Source of the DNA: Candidatus Accumulibacter sp. ACC003
GTDB lineage: Bacteria > Pseudomonadota > Gammaproteobacteria > Burkholderiales > Rhodocyclaceae
Assembly: GCF_907163085.1 (NCBI RefSeq)
Contig: NZ_CAJQTX010000002.1
Coordinates: forward strand, 186,001 to 250,000
DNA: 64,000 bases
Reading direction: 5' to 3'
Under the pieces are notes generated by a model. It was not told the DNA's origin, made no database searches, and saw only the letters and a program-made list of their open reading frames with translations. A program made the position numbers and the translations under genes. This document shows positions 18,956 to 26,514 of the stretch, one piece after another. Position 1 is the stretch's first letter. Each line of letters begins with the position of its first letter.

Positions 18956-19882
18956 CTACCCGGCGACGACCCTGCCAAGCAGGAGGTATTCGAGCAGCGC
19001 TTTCTGGGTGTGCATGCGGTTCTCGGCCTCGTCCCAGACGACGCTCTGGCGCCCGTCGATCACCGCCGCCTCGACCTCCTCGCCGCGATGCACCGGCAAG
19101 CAGTGCATGAACAGCGACTCGGCACCCGCGGCGCGCATCATCTCGAGGTCGACCTGCCAGTCGGCAAAGTCACGCCGACGCTCGTCGTTCTCGGCTTCGA
19201 AGCCCATCGACGTCCACACATCGGTGGTCACCAGGTCGGCGCCGCGCGCGGCTTCCATCGGGTCGGCGTAGCTCTCGAAGTGATCGGTGCCATACAGCCC
19301 GGCGCGTGCCGGCTCGACCTCGTAGCCCGGCGGCGTCGACACATGGACGTTGAAGTCAAGCACTTCGGCGGCCTGCAACCAGGTGTTGCAGACGTTGTTC
19401 GAATCGCCGATCCAGGCCACCGTCTTGCCCTGGATCGGGCCGCGATGCTCGATGAAGGTAAAGATGTCGGCGACGATCTGGCAAGGGTGATACTCGTTGG
19501 TCAGGCCGTTGATCACCGGCACCCGCGAATTGGCGGCAAAGGACTCGATCATCGCCTGCTCGAAGGTTCTGATCATCACCACGTCGCTCATCCGCGAGAT
19601 CACCTGCGCCGCATCCTCGACCGACTCGCCACGCTGCAGCTGCGAATCGCGACTGTTCAGGTAGATCGCCGTACCGCCGAGCTGCTGCATCCCGGCCTCG
19701 AACGACAGGCGCGTACGCGTGCTCGCTTTCTCGAAGATCATCACCAGCGTGCGGTCGCTGAGCGGCCAGTATTTCTGGTAGGACTTGAACTGCCCCTTGA
19801 TCCAGCGCGAGCGCTCGAACAGGTGGTCGAACTCGGCGCGCGAGAAGTCCTTGAACTGGAGGAAATGTTTGACGCCGTCCAT
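18956..19882 (-). CDS. argF: Ornithine carbamoyltransferase
   Basis: 308 residues, standard length. The carbamoyl phosphate site STRTRLSFE near residue 51, the HCLPVHRGEEV motif near 265 and the ornithine-binding DVWTSMGFE near 222 are visible. The enzyme converts ornithine and carbamoyl phosphate to citrulline. It begins 9 bp after argD and is followed by argG after 39 bp, so the set reads as one operon. Confidence 0.97.
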   Translation of the reverse strand: MDGVKHFLQFKDFSRAEFDHLFERSRWIKGQFKSYQKYWPLSDRTLVMIFEKASTRTRLSFEAGMQQLGGTAIYLNSRDSQLQRGESVEDAAQVISRMSDVVMIRTFEQAMIESFAANSRVPVINGLTNEYHPCQIVADIFTFIEHRGPIQGKTVAWIGDSNNVCNTWLQAAEVLDFNVHVSTPPGYEVEPARAGLYGTDHFESYADPMEAARGADLVTTDVWTSMGFEAENDERRRDFADWQVDLEMMRAAGAESLFMHCLPVHRGEEVEAAVIDGRQSVVWDEAENRMHTQKALLEYLLLGRVVAG

Positions 19883-19891
19883 GGTAGCTCT

Positions 19892-21067
19892 CTATCGGGT
19901 GGCGAGAAAATCGCCGATCAGCGCGCCCAGACGCGACACCAGTTCGCGCGCCTCGTCGGCACTGAAGGTCAGCGGCGGCAACAGGCGAACGACCTTGTCG
20001 TCGGTCACATTGATCAACAGGCCAAGCGCCAGCGCCTGATTGACGAGTTCGCCGCAGGGGCGATCAAGCTCGACGCCGATCATCAGACCCTGGCCACGAA
20101 TGTCGACGACGCCGCTCTGCCCGACCAGGGCCTGCGCCAGACCCTCGCGAATCAGGTCACCGACGACGACGGCCTTGTCGAGCAAGCCCTCGTCTTCGAT
20201 CACCGCGATGGTCGTCAGTGCCGCGGTAGTCGCCAGCGGGTTACCGCCGAAAGTTGAACCGTGCTTGCCGGGCTTGAACAGCCCGGCCGCTTTACCGGCG
20301 GCCAGGCAGGCGCCGATCGGCACGCCGCCGCCGAGTCCCTTGGCCAGCGTCACCACGTCGGGGCGTATAGCCGCGTGCTGGAAGCCAAACCAGGTGCCGG
20401 TCCGGCCGGTGCCGCACTGCACCTCGTCGCAGATCAGCAACCAGCTTTTCTCGTCGCACAAGGCCTGCAGGCCGCGCTGAAAATCGACGTCGGCAATATT
20501 GACGCCGCCCTCGCCCTGGACGATTTCCAGCATCACCGCGACGACGTTTTGATTGCTCCTGGCAATCGCCCGAATCGCTTCGAGGTCGTTATACGGAACG
20601 CGGACAAAACCCGAGACCAGCGGCTCGAAACCGGCCTGCGCCTTGCGGTTGGCGGTTGCCGACAGCGTCGCCATGGTCCGCCCGTGGAAAGCCTTCTCCA
20701 TGACCACGATCGCCGGCCGCTCGACGCCCTGCTGGTGGCCGTAGAAGCGTGCCAGCTTGATCGCCGCCTCGTTCGCTTCACAACCCGAGTTGCAGAAGAA
20801 GACTTCGTCCATACCGGCCAACTCGGCCAGCTTGTCGGCGAGCTGTTCCTGTTGCGGAATGCGGTACAGATTCGAGCAGTGCAGCAGGCGCCCGGCCTGC
20901 GCAGCGATCGCCGCGACCAGCACCGGATGGTTGTGCCCGAGCGTGGACACGGCAATTCCGGCCAGGGCGTCGAGGTAGCACTTACCCTCGGTATCGGTCA
21001 CCCAGCTGCCGTCACCGTGGCTGAAAGCGATCGGCAGGCGCGCGTAGGTATTCATCAGGTGCGACAT
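19892..21067 (-). CDS. argD: Acetylornithine/succinyldiaminopimelate aminotransferase
   Basis: About 391 residues from the ATG at 21067 (MSHLMNTYARLPIAF); a longer frame to 21175 adds residues unlike the family. PLP features are LLICDEVQCGTGRTG near residue 220 and the lysine in TLAKGLGGGVPIG near 250. It makes N-acetylornithine from the semialdehyde and often also serves lysine synthesis. It is the first gene of the argD-argF-argG cluster. The 480 bp upstream contain no gene I can support. Confidence 0.95.
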   Translation of the reverse strand: MSHLMNTYARLPIAFSHGDGSWVTDTEGKCYLDALAGIAVSTLGHNHPVLVAAIAAQAGRLLHCSNLYRIPQQEQLADKLAELAGMDEVFFCNSGCEANEAAIKLARFYGHQQGVERPAIVVMEKAFHGRTMATLSATANRKAQAGFEPLVSGFVRVPYNDLEAIRAIARSNQNVVAVMLEIVQGEGGVNIADVDFQRGLQALCDEKSWLLICDEVQCGTGRTGTWFGFQHAAIRPDVVTLAKGLGGGVPIGACLAAGKAAGLFKPGKHGSTFGGNPLATTAALTTIAVIEDEGLLDKAVVVGDLIREGLAQALVGQSGVVDIRGQGLMIGVELDRPCGELVNQALALGLLINVTDDKVVRLLPPLTFSADEARELVSRLGALIGDFLATR

Positions 21068-21485
21068 GGACCATCCATTGCGGAGCATTTGAAACTGAAA
21101 CGGCGGCTCGCGCCGCCGGACAACGATAGCTGCATACGGACCAACCGGGCCCGTTCCGGTGTACGTCAACAGCATCCACTGAGCAGCTTACAAGGGCACG
21201 AATTCTACGGGAAAAACAGCCTGATGTATAGGAAACGCGGCCTTTTCGGGCGTCCTGATCGGCTCGCTCCGGGCAGCGCGCGCTGGCGCGGCGAGCACCG
21301 CGACGAGCCGCTGGAAAGCCGCGATTGACGGCCGCGCCGACGATCACGCCGGCCCTCGGCGAGAACCCGTGCGTCTGGCGTCGCGGGCGTTGCGAACGGC
21401 GACCGGGAACGATTGGCCGCGCGGCGCTTTGCCAAGCCGGCGCGGCGGAGCCGGCGCGGTGATCGTACTCAATTCGGAGGCGACT

Positions 21486-21522
21486 ACTGGACTGCCGCGT
21501 CGCTGCGCTCCTCGCAGTGACG
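21486..21522. repeat. Dispersed-repeat-like element
   Basis: The segment whose reverse strand reads CGTCACTGCGAGGAGCGCAG followed by CGACGCGGCAGTCCAGT closely resembles a short dispersed intergenic repeat seen in many unrelated bacterial genomes (core TTGCGAGGAGCGCAGCGACG). It is followed at 21525-21540 by a perfect hairpin, GCTCCG-AGCA-CGGAGC. Similarity is from memory; counting copies genome-wide would settle it. The rest of 21068-21553 shows no supported gene. Confidence 0.5.
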
Positions 21523-21553
21523 GTGCTCCGAGCACGGAGCTCAACGGTGTAGC

Positions 21554-21988
21554 GTGGGGGAGCGCTGGCCAGGCGGTTCCTGCGAAAGCTCGACCGTGGC
21601 GGTGGAAGCTTCGATCCGGGAGATGGATCATTCCATCTTTTTCATGGATCGTTCCATCGCCGAGATCGATCGTTCCACCTTTTTCATGGATCGTTCTATC
21701 GCCGAGATGGAACGTTCCACCTTTTTCATGGATCGTTCTATCGCCGAGATGGATCACTCCAACTTTTTGATGGAGCGTTCCATCGCCGAGATCGATCGTT
21801 CCATCTTTTTCATGGAGCGTTCTATCGCCGAGATCGATCGTTCCATCTTTTTCATGGATCGTTCTATTGCCGAGATCGATCGTTCCATCTTTTTCATGGA
21901 TCGTTCCATCGCCGAGATCGATCGTTCCATCTTTTTCATGGAGCGTTCTATCGCCGAGATCGATCGTTCCATCTTTTTCATGGAATGA
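21554..21988 (+). CDS. Candidate heptad-repeat protein, plus-strand reading
   Basis: A 144-codon frame that spans the whole tandem array without a stop. From residue 24 it reads as alternating seven-residue units IAEIDRS and IFFMDRS, with Ile or Met at positions a and d, the pattern of a coiled coil. It ends with ATGGAATGA just after the last unit. The frame start (GTG 21554) has no ribosome-binding site; an internal ATG at 21623 has GGGAG directly abutting it, too close to work well. The opposite strand is also open, so whether either is made is unknown. Confidence 0.25.
   Translation: MGERWPGGSCESSTVAVEASIREMDHSIFFMDRSIAEIDRSTFFMDRSIAEMERSTFFMDRSIAEMDHSNFLMERSIAEIDRSIFFMERSIAEIDRSIFFMDRSIAEIDRSIFFMDRSIAEIDRSIFFMERSIAEIDRSIFFME
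21623..21979. repeat. 42-bp tandem array, 8.5 copies, built from two 21-bp half-units
   Basis: Seventeen uninterrupted 21-bp half-units alternate between type A (ATCGATCGTTCCATCTTTTT plus C) and type B (ATGGATCGTTCTATCGCCGA plus G), giving 8.5 copies of a 42-bp unit. Half-units share the GATCGTTCyATC core and differ in the second half. Variants are mostly single-base. The array carries about twenty GATC sites. An 11-bp inverted repeat, GATCATTCCAT, bounds it at 21626-21636 and 21980-21990. Because the unit is a multiple of three, several frames on both strands stay open. No spacers exist, so it is not CRISPR. Confidence 0.95.
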
Positions 21989-22002
21989 TCGATCGTCGGC
22001 AT
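21754..22002 (-). CDS. Candidate heptad-repeat protein, minus-strand reading
   Basis: 82 residues from an ATG at 22002 that has AAGG five bases ahead, the best translation start near the array. After MPTIDHS it consists of alternating heptads MKKMERS and ISAIERS, with Met or Ile at a and d and charged residues elsewhere: a near-ideal amphipathic coiled coil. The stop at 21754 comes from one variant half-unit (GATCACTCC), after which the same heptads continue for six more units in frame. Expression is unproven; I favour this strand slightly because of its start site and its charge pattern. Confidence 0.3.
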   Translation of the reverse strand: MPTIDHSMKKMERSISAIERSMKKMERSISAMERSMKKMERSISAIERSMKKMERSISAIERSMKKMERSISAMERSIKKLE

Positions 22003-22175
22003 GGCGCCTTGTATCTCCGGCGTCGATCGATCCGTCCACCGCAAGGCTCACAGAATGAGCTTACGAAGAGTCGCCGCCGACGCGAAGCTCGCCGGAAACT
22101 GCGGGTGGCGGCTCCCTAAAGCCGGACAATGCACTACAGTAAGAGCCTGTTCCAGCCAACCACAGGAGTTCGACC

Positions 22176-22628
22176 ATGAACGCAGGTAACCGTCATACGA
22201 TCGTCGCCGCAGGAATATTGAGTGCCGCTTTACTTCCTTTCCCGGCCGCGCACGCGCAGCTCGGCGACATGCTCAAGGGAGGCGGCAGCAGCGCATCCGG
22301 AGCCCTCGGCAGCCTCGGTGGCCTGGGCGGCGCGCTGCCCGGCCAGTCGCTGACCTCGGGCAGCCTGGGCAACGTCGCCGGCCTGCTGGAATTCTGCATC
22401 AAGAACAACTACCTCGGCGGCAACAAGGCGGCTTCGGTCAAGAACTCGCTGATCGGCAAGCTGCCCGGCGGCTCATCGACCTCCGACAGCGGCTACGGCA
22501 GCGGCAGCAAGGGCATCCTGAGCAGCAGCGACGGCCAGCAGCTCGACCTCAGCGGCGGCGGCCTCAAGGACAAGGTCACCAGGCAGGTCTGCGACCAGGT
22601 CCTCGCGCAAGGCAAGTCGATGTTGTGA
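22176..22628 (+). CDS. DUF2501 domain-containing exported protein
   Basis: 150 residues. A signal peptide (IVAAGILSAALLPFPAAHAQ) leads into a Gly/Ser-rich section and the DUF2501 core with LEFCIKNNYLGGNKAASVKNSLIGKL, then LKDKVTRQVCDQVL; the two cysteines may pair in the periplasm. The family includes E. coli YjjA, of unknown function. The ATG at 22176 is preceded by CAGGAG at a good distance. It stands alone, divergent in neither direction from a related gene. Confidence 0.85.
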   Translation: MNAGNRHTIVAAGILSAALLPFPAAHAQLGDMLKGGGSSASGALGSLGGLGGALPGQSLTSGSLGNVAGLLEFCIKNNYLGGNKAASVKNSLIGKLPGGSSTSDSGYGSGSKGILSSSDGQQLDLSGGGLKDKVTRQVCDQVLAQGKSML

Positions 22629-22740
22629 GGCGGCGCGGTGATGGACTTCAAGGCGTGCGCCCGCAGCGCAGGGGCGTCGTAGCAGCGCCGATAGTTCCAG
22701 GAGTCGCAGAATAGTTGGCGACACAGCCACCTTCGACAGC

Positions 22741-23487
22741 CTAGCGCCGCAACAGCTTCCAGACGGTTTCGATACCGCCGATGACGAGATCCGAGATGTC
22801 GCTTTCGAGCAGGCTCGGGCGCTTTTCGCGGACCAACAGCGACCTGGCGCGCTCGTTGGCGAGCAGCGCGTCGGCCATGGCGTGCGGGTTGATGTGCTCC
22901 TGCCGGCTGGCTTTTTCGCCGAAGTTGTCGAGCGCGTCCTGCACCGCGTCGGGGTCGAGGATGACGATCGGCGAACGGCAGTGCGTGCACACGTGATCGC
23001 GCCGAATGTCGACCGGCGCGCCGCAGCCTGAACAACGGATGGTCTGCACCTGCCGCGCCAGCTCGGCGACTTCGGCGCCGTTGAGCTGGCGAACGAAGCC
23101 CTTTTCGATCATGAACGACGCGAAGGCGCTGAAGCGACCGTGGTGCTGCGGGCAGCGGCTATAGGCAAAGCGGCCGTTGCGCGTGCTGTCGAGTCGGTGC
23201 ATCAAGCGTTCGCGACAGCGCGGGCAGTGCAGGACGTCGCGCCAGGGTTGCCGCAGGTCGGTGTGGTGTTCGTGCAGCAAGCGGAACAGTTCGAGGACGC
23301 CGGCCGGCGCCAGCTGGGCGCTCTCGAATTCGTCGAACCAGATTCCCTGGCAGGCAAAGCAGATGTCCAGCGAAACGACGCCATTGAGCTGGCGCTGGAA
23401 GCGCTGGACCGCCATCGGCGCCTGGCAGCTGGGGCAGGGAGCGCCGTTGCCGGCGTGCGCTGACTGGGAAGTGGGGGTTTCGGTCAT
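22741..23487 (-). CDS. Zinc-ribbon (zf-TFIIB type) protein
   Basis: About 248 residues from the ATG at 23487 (MTETPTSQSAHAG). Three cysteine knuckles are visible: CPSCQAPM...CFACQGIWFD near residue 17-45, which is the zf-TFIIB pattern including the WFD tail, CPRCRERL...CPQHHG near 85-110, and CSGCGAPVDIRRDHVCTHC near 148-167. The C-terminal 80 residues are helical and end with SDLVIGGIETVWKLLRR. The zinc sites suggest binding of nucleic acid or protein; no specific role is known to me. It lies downstream of and in the same direction as the PIG-L gene, with 96 bp between. Confidence 0.75.
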   Translation of the reverse strand: MTETPTSQSAHAGNGAPCPSCQAPMAVQRFQRQLNGVVSLDICFACQGIWFDEFESAQLAPAGVLELFRLLHEHHTDLRQPWRDVLHCPRCRERLMHRLDSTRNGRFAYSRCPQHHGRFSAFASFMIEKGFVRQLNGAEVAELARQVQTIRCSGCGAPVDIRRDHVCTHCRSPIVILDPDAVQDALDNFGEKASRQEHINPHAMADALLANERARSLLVREKRPSLLESDISDLVIGGIETVWKLLRR

Positions 23488-23583
23488 CGAAGTGGCGGCG
23501 TAAGTGGTGGCAAATCGGCGGGGGGGTGTCCGAGTTCGGCTCAAGCAGACGCCAGCGAGTATAGCCGCGCGCCCTGCCCTCGC

Positions 23584-24984
23584 TCAATGCTCAAAGCGGC
23601 GAACCCAGAACAGCTCGTGGCGACGAACGGCTTTGCGGAAAAACTCGTTGTCGCCAGTGACCGGCCAACGGCGGCCGGCGAGCAGCTGTTGAATGCGCCG
23701 TCGCAGGCGCTTCTTGAACGGCAAGGCGCCTTGCAGATCGTGCTGCATGGCCAGCGCCATGGCCTTGTCGAGCTGCCCGGCAGCGTCCAGGCACGGGCTC
23801 CACAAGGCATCGGCGGGCAGCGGCTGCAGCGCCGGCGGCAAGGCGATGCCGCAGCCGGCGCCACCCATCGGCCAGCGGTCGTTGTCGTGCAGGTGATTGG
23901 CGTAAAGCAGGGCGACTTCGGGCTGCCAGCGCGAAGCGCTAACGGCTCGATACAAGGCCTGCGTGGCGGCGACGTGGTCGGCGTGCGGATCGAGCTCGGG
24001 GTGCGGCATGACGACGACCTCGGGCCGCCAGAGTTCGAGCAGCGCGACCAGGTCGGCGTGCAGGTTGTTGCCCGTCGGCTGGCCGTCGCCGTCGGCCGGC
24101 AAGAACATTGGATTGTTCCGGCGGGCGCGGCGCACGTCGGCCTCGCCCGATTCGCGCGAGGCAAACGCCTGCGTCGGCTCGGCGAGCATCGCCGGCAACT
24201 GCAGGCAGTAGTAAGCGAGTTGGACGCAGCGCTCCTGCGGCACACCGCCCCAGAGCGGAATGGCGACGCTGTCCCAGCTTCGCAAGCGCCCTTTGAGCCG
24301 TGCCGCTTGGCCAGCGTCGAGGCCCAGGCGGCGATAGTCGTCGGCCTCGATCTCGCCTTGCGTGAGGGTGACGATGAAGGCTTCGGCAGCGCGGCTGTAG
24401 AGGCCAAAGGCCGCCAGCTCGGCGTCGTCGGCGTGCGGGGCTAGCAGCAGCAGCCGGCGTTCGGCGTAATCGGGGTTGTCGAATACGTGCACAATGGCGG
24501 TCGCTGGCAGGCGGCAAAAGCGGCCGCTGATCGCCAGGCTGCCGCTGGCCAGCGCCGTCGCCTGCCCCGATAGATTCAGGTAGCGGCGGCCGCGCACGCC
24601 GCGCTCGAATTCCTGACGGTCGTCGCCGACGATCACCTGCGGGTCGAGCCAGCGACCGAGCGCGCTGACGCGCAAATCGAGTTCGAGGATCAGCGTCTCG
24701 CCGACGGCCAGCGGCGCGCTCAAGCGCACGCGGCCATCGACCAGCGCGACGCTTTGTTGCGCGGTCTCGGCGGGAAAGGCGTAGCGGTAGTCGTCGTGCG
24801 GCGAATAGAACAGGTGGTCGGCGAACCACGCTTCGTGCGCCAGCCAGCCGACGAGCAGCAAGATCGGCGGCAGCCACCAGGCGATCAGGACGCCGACCGC
24901 GGCGAGCAGCAGGACGGCGGCGAGCAGCAGGAAACGCTTGTGACGACGATGACGCTGCAGCAGTTGTTGTTTGCGTGAACTCAT
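23584..24984 (-). CDS. PIG-L family deacetylase with N-terminal membrane anchor
   Basis: 466 residues. The N-terminus has a basic stretch and two close hydrophobic segments (LLLAAVLLLAAVGVLIAWWLPP and ILLLVGWLAHEAW). Residues 60-180 look like a beta-rich domain of unknown kind. The PIG-L/LmbE zinc hydrolase follows: LLLLAPHADDAELAAFG near residue 185 with the HxDD metal motif, and VVMPHPELDPHADHVAA near 330. The family removes N-acetyl groups from amino sugars. With the Mig-14-like gene and glycosyltransferases next door, a surface polysaccharide is the probable substrate. The fused N-terminal domain is unusual for the family. Confidence 0.88.
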   Translation of the reverse strand: MSSRKQQLLQRHRRHKRFLLLAAVLLLAAVGVLIAWWLPPILLLVGWLAHEAWFADHLFYSPHDDYRYAFPAETAQQSVALVDGRVRLSAPLAVGETLILELDLRVSALGRWLDPQVIVGDDRQEFERGVRGRRYLNLSGQATALASGSLAISGRFCRLPATAIVHVFDNPDYAERRLLLLAPHADDAELAAFGLYSRAAEAFIVTLTQGEIEADDYRRLGLDAGQAARLKGRLRSWDSVAIPLWGGVPQERCVQLAYYCLQLPAMLAEPTQAFASRESGEADVRRARRNNPMFLPADGDGQPTGNNLHADLVALLELWRPEVVVMPHPELDPHADHVAATQALYRAVSASRWQPEVALLYANHLHDNDRWPMGGAGCGIALPPALQPLPADALWSPCLDAAGQLDKAMALAMQHDLQGALPFKKRLRRRIQQLLAGRRWPVTGDNEFFRKAVRRHELFWVRRFEH

Positions 24985-25063
24985 GGGCTGAATTTGGGCT
25001 GTGATCGGGCAGTAATCGGGTGCTAATCAGGCTGGCGAGCGCGTGACGGCAAGGCCGGCCGTT

Positions 25064-25960
25064 CTAGGTCTGATAGACCGGCACGCGGTGGCACCAGCGA
25101 TCCTTGTATTCGCGATCGGCGCGCCCAAAGGAATAGCGCAATGGCTTGCCGAGTGCGCGCGCATGCTGCCAGGCGTCGCGCGTGTTGAGGTAACTCAGGA
25201 CGCTGCCCGGGCTGAACTCCTGCGCTTGCGGATCGACGCCGCCGTTAATGTACTCCTGTGAAATCCAGCACGGCGCTTCGACGCGATAGACGATCTGCAC
25301 GGCGATCGCCTGGTCGTTGCGGAGCAGCACGGCACCGGTCATGAATTCGCGCAGTAGCGCGAATACCTCGGGCAGGCGATCGCCGCCCTTGGCGGCGAAT
25401 CCCCAGCGACGCTGGAAGAGATCGACATACATCCGGGCTTGTTCTGCCGGCGAAAAGTCGAGCATTTGCCGAACGCTGCCGCCCGCGTCTTCGAGCAGAC
25501 GCAACTCGCGGCGCTGGTTGTAGCGAAACTTCTTCGAGTACTGCTCGGGTTCGCGAGCCAGCGCCAGGCCCTCGGGCTGCACCTTCAAGCCGCTGATCTG
25601 TCGGGAATTGAGCTCGGAAACGTAGCGCAAGCGCTGGCGTACCGGCACGCAGGCGTTCGCCGCGATCGGCAGGATCACCTCGGCGTTGCCGAGGTCGAAG
25701 ACGCCGCGCCGACGGTGCTTTTTGAGAACGTCTTTTGACAGCGCCAGAGAGGAACCCCAGCAGGGAATCGCCGCCTGCAACTGCTCGCCGGCAAAACAAC
25801 CGAGGTAGCGCACCGGGATCGCCGCCAGGCCGGCCAAGCGCTCGACGACCTGCGGATGCGTAAAGACGCTGCCGCCGAAGCGCTGCCAGGCGGCGGCGTA
25901 GGTCGCCGCGTCGACCTCGCTCCAACCACGTTCGCGCCAGATTCGCAGACGATTCAACAT
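25064..25960 (-). CDS. Mig-14 family protein (FemAB/GNAT-like acyltransferase fold)
   Basis: About 298 residues from ATG 25960. The N-terminal GGSVFTHPQVVERLAGL, the central LNSRQISGLKV and KFRYNQRRELRLLEDAGGSV, and the C-terminal YINGGVD followed by GSVLSYLNTRDAWQHA and RYSFGRADREYKDRWC agree with Mig-14, a protein Salmonella and Pseudomonas need to resist antimicrobial peptides. Its fold resembles peptidyl- or acyl-transferases, and it is thought to alter the envelope. The gene is 79 bp from the PIG-L gene in the same direction. The match is from memory of the family pattern, not a search. Confidence 0.75.
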   Translation of the reverse strand: MLNRLRIWRERGWSEVDAATYAAAWQRFGGSVFTHPQVVERLAGLAAIPVRYLGCFAGEQLQAAIPCWGSSLALSKDVLKKHRRRGVFDLGNAEVILPIAANACVPVRQRLRYVSELNSRQISGLKVQPEGLALAREPEQYSKKFRYNQRRELRLLEDAGGSVRQMLDFSPAEQARMYVDLFQRRWGFAAKGGDRLPEVFALLREFMTGAVLLRNDQAIAVQIVYRVEAPCWISQEYINGGVDPQAQEFSPGSVLSYLNTRDAWQHARALGKPLRYSFGRADREYKDRWCHRVPVYQT

Positions 25961-26066
25961 GCGTCGGCGCGACCGAAATGAGTATTCGAGACACGCCCAA
26001 TCAGCAGAGTCGTGACTCTTTCCTGGCAATTGCCGTGCGCCTTCCGGCGGGCACGCCGACAGCGTT

Positions 26067-26097
26067 CGACGGGCAGGGCGCAGGCGCCTGCCCGTCG
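26067..26097. repeat. Perfect 10-bp inverted repeat in intergenic region
   Basis: CGACGGGCAG and CTGCCCGTCG pair perfectly around an 11-base loop. It lies in the 554-bp gap (25961-26514) between the divergent Mig-14-like and glycosyltransferase genes. No T-tract follows. It may be a regulator site or transcript structure for this divergent region. Apart from this and the next hairpin I found nothing else in the gap. Confidence 0.45.
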
Positions 26098-26281
26098 CAC
26101 CGACGACGCATCTGCCGCATGCGCGCGGAGGACGATTCGTGAGTCGCCAACGTGGCTTTTACCACCAGCAACGGCAGGCGCTTGCCGAGCGCTCTGCAAA
26201 AGGCTCCGATCCATTCGCGCCGACTCCAGAAAAAAAGGGAATGTACCGCGTTTGTCATGGCCTGACACCCTCTGAAATTCA

Positions 26282-26301
26282 CTGCGGGCACTTGCCCGCA
26301 G
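26282..26301. repeat. Perfect 8-bp hairpin in intergenic region
   Basis: CTGCGGGC-ACTT-GCCCGCAG is a perfect stem with a 4-base loop, about 210 bp upstream of the glycosyltransferase start. It could fold in the untranslated leader of the glycosyltransferase mRNA or act as a DNA site. Confidence 0.45.
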
Positions 26302-26514
26302 GCGACAACGCGGAAAAGCCCCAGACAACCAGCGAGCGCTATACATCGGGATGTAGATCGAGGAAAATGCGCGGGCCGCCCTGGGTCGCCTCAAAATGGC
26401 TCCCTGGCTACGATCGCCAGCCTGCGGATTTTGCCGGCCAGAGTTCAGTGGCGTCTTTGTACCAGCCTCCCCGCGTTGCGGCTCCTGCTCGGCGCGTCGA
26501 CCACCATCTGGACC

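Noticed and set aside
17690-20257. An 855-codon open frame antisense to argG and argF.
   Set aside because: Shadow of two well-conserved arginine genes; no motif or ribosome-binding site.
21623-21979. CRISPR array reading of the 42-bp repeats.
   Set aside because: Units are directly adjacent with no unique spacers, the half-units alternate, and no cas genes are present.
21344-22051. A 235-codon minus-strand frame through the array (HEKDGTI / DLGDRTL repeats).
   Set aside because: Third open frame of the same array, kept open only by the period; lacks the a/d hydrophobic pattern and a good start.
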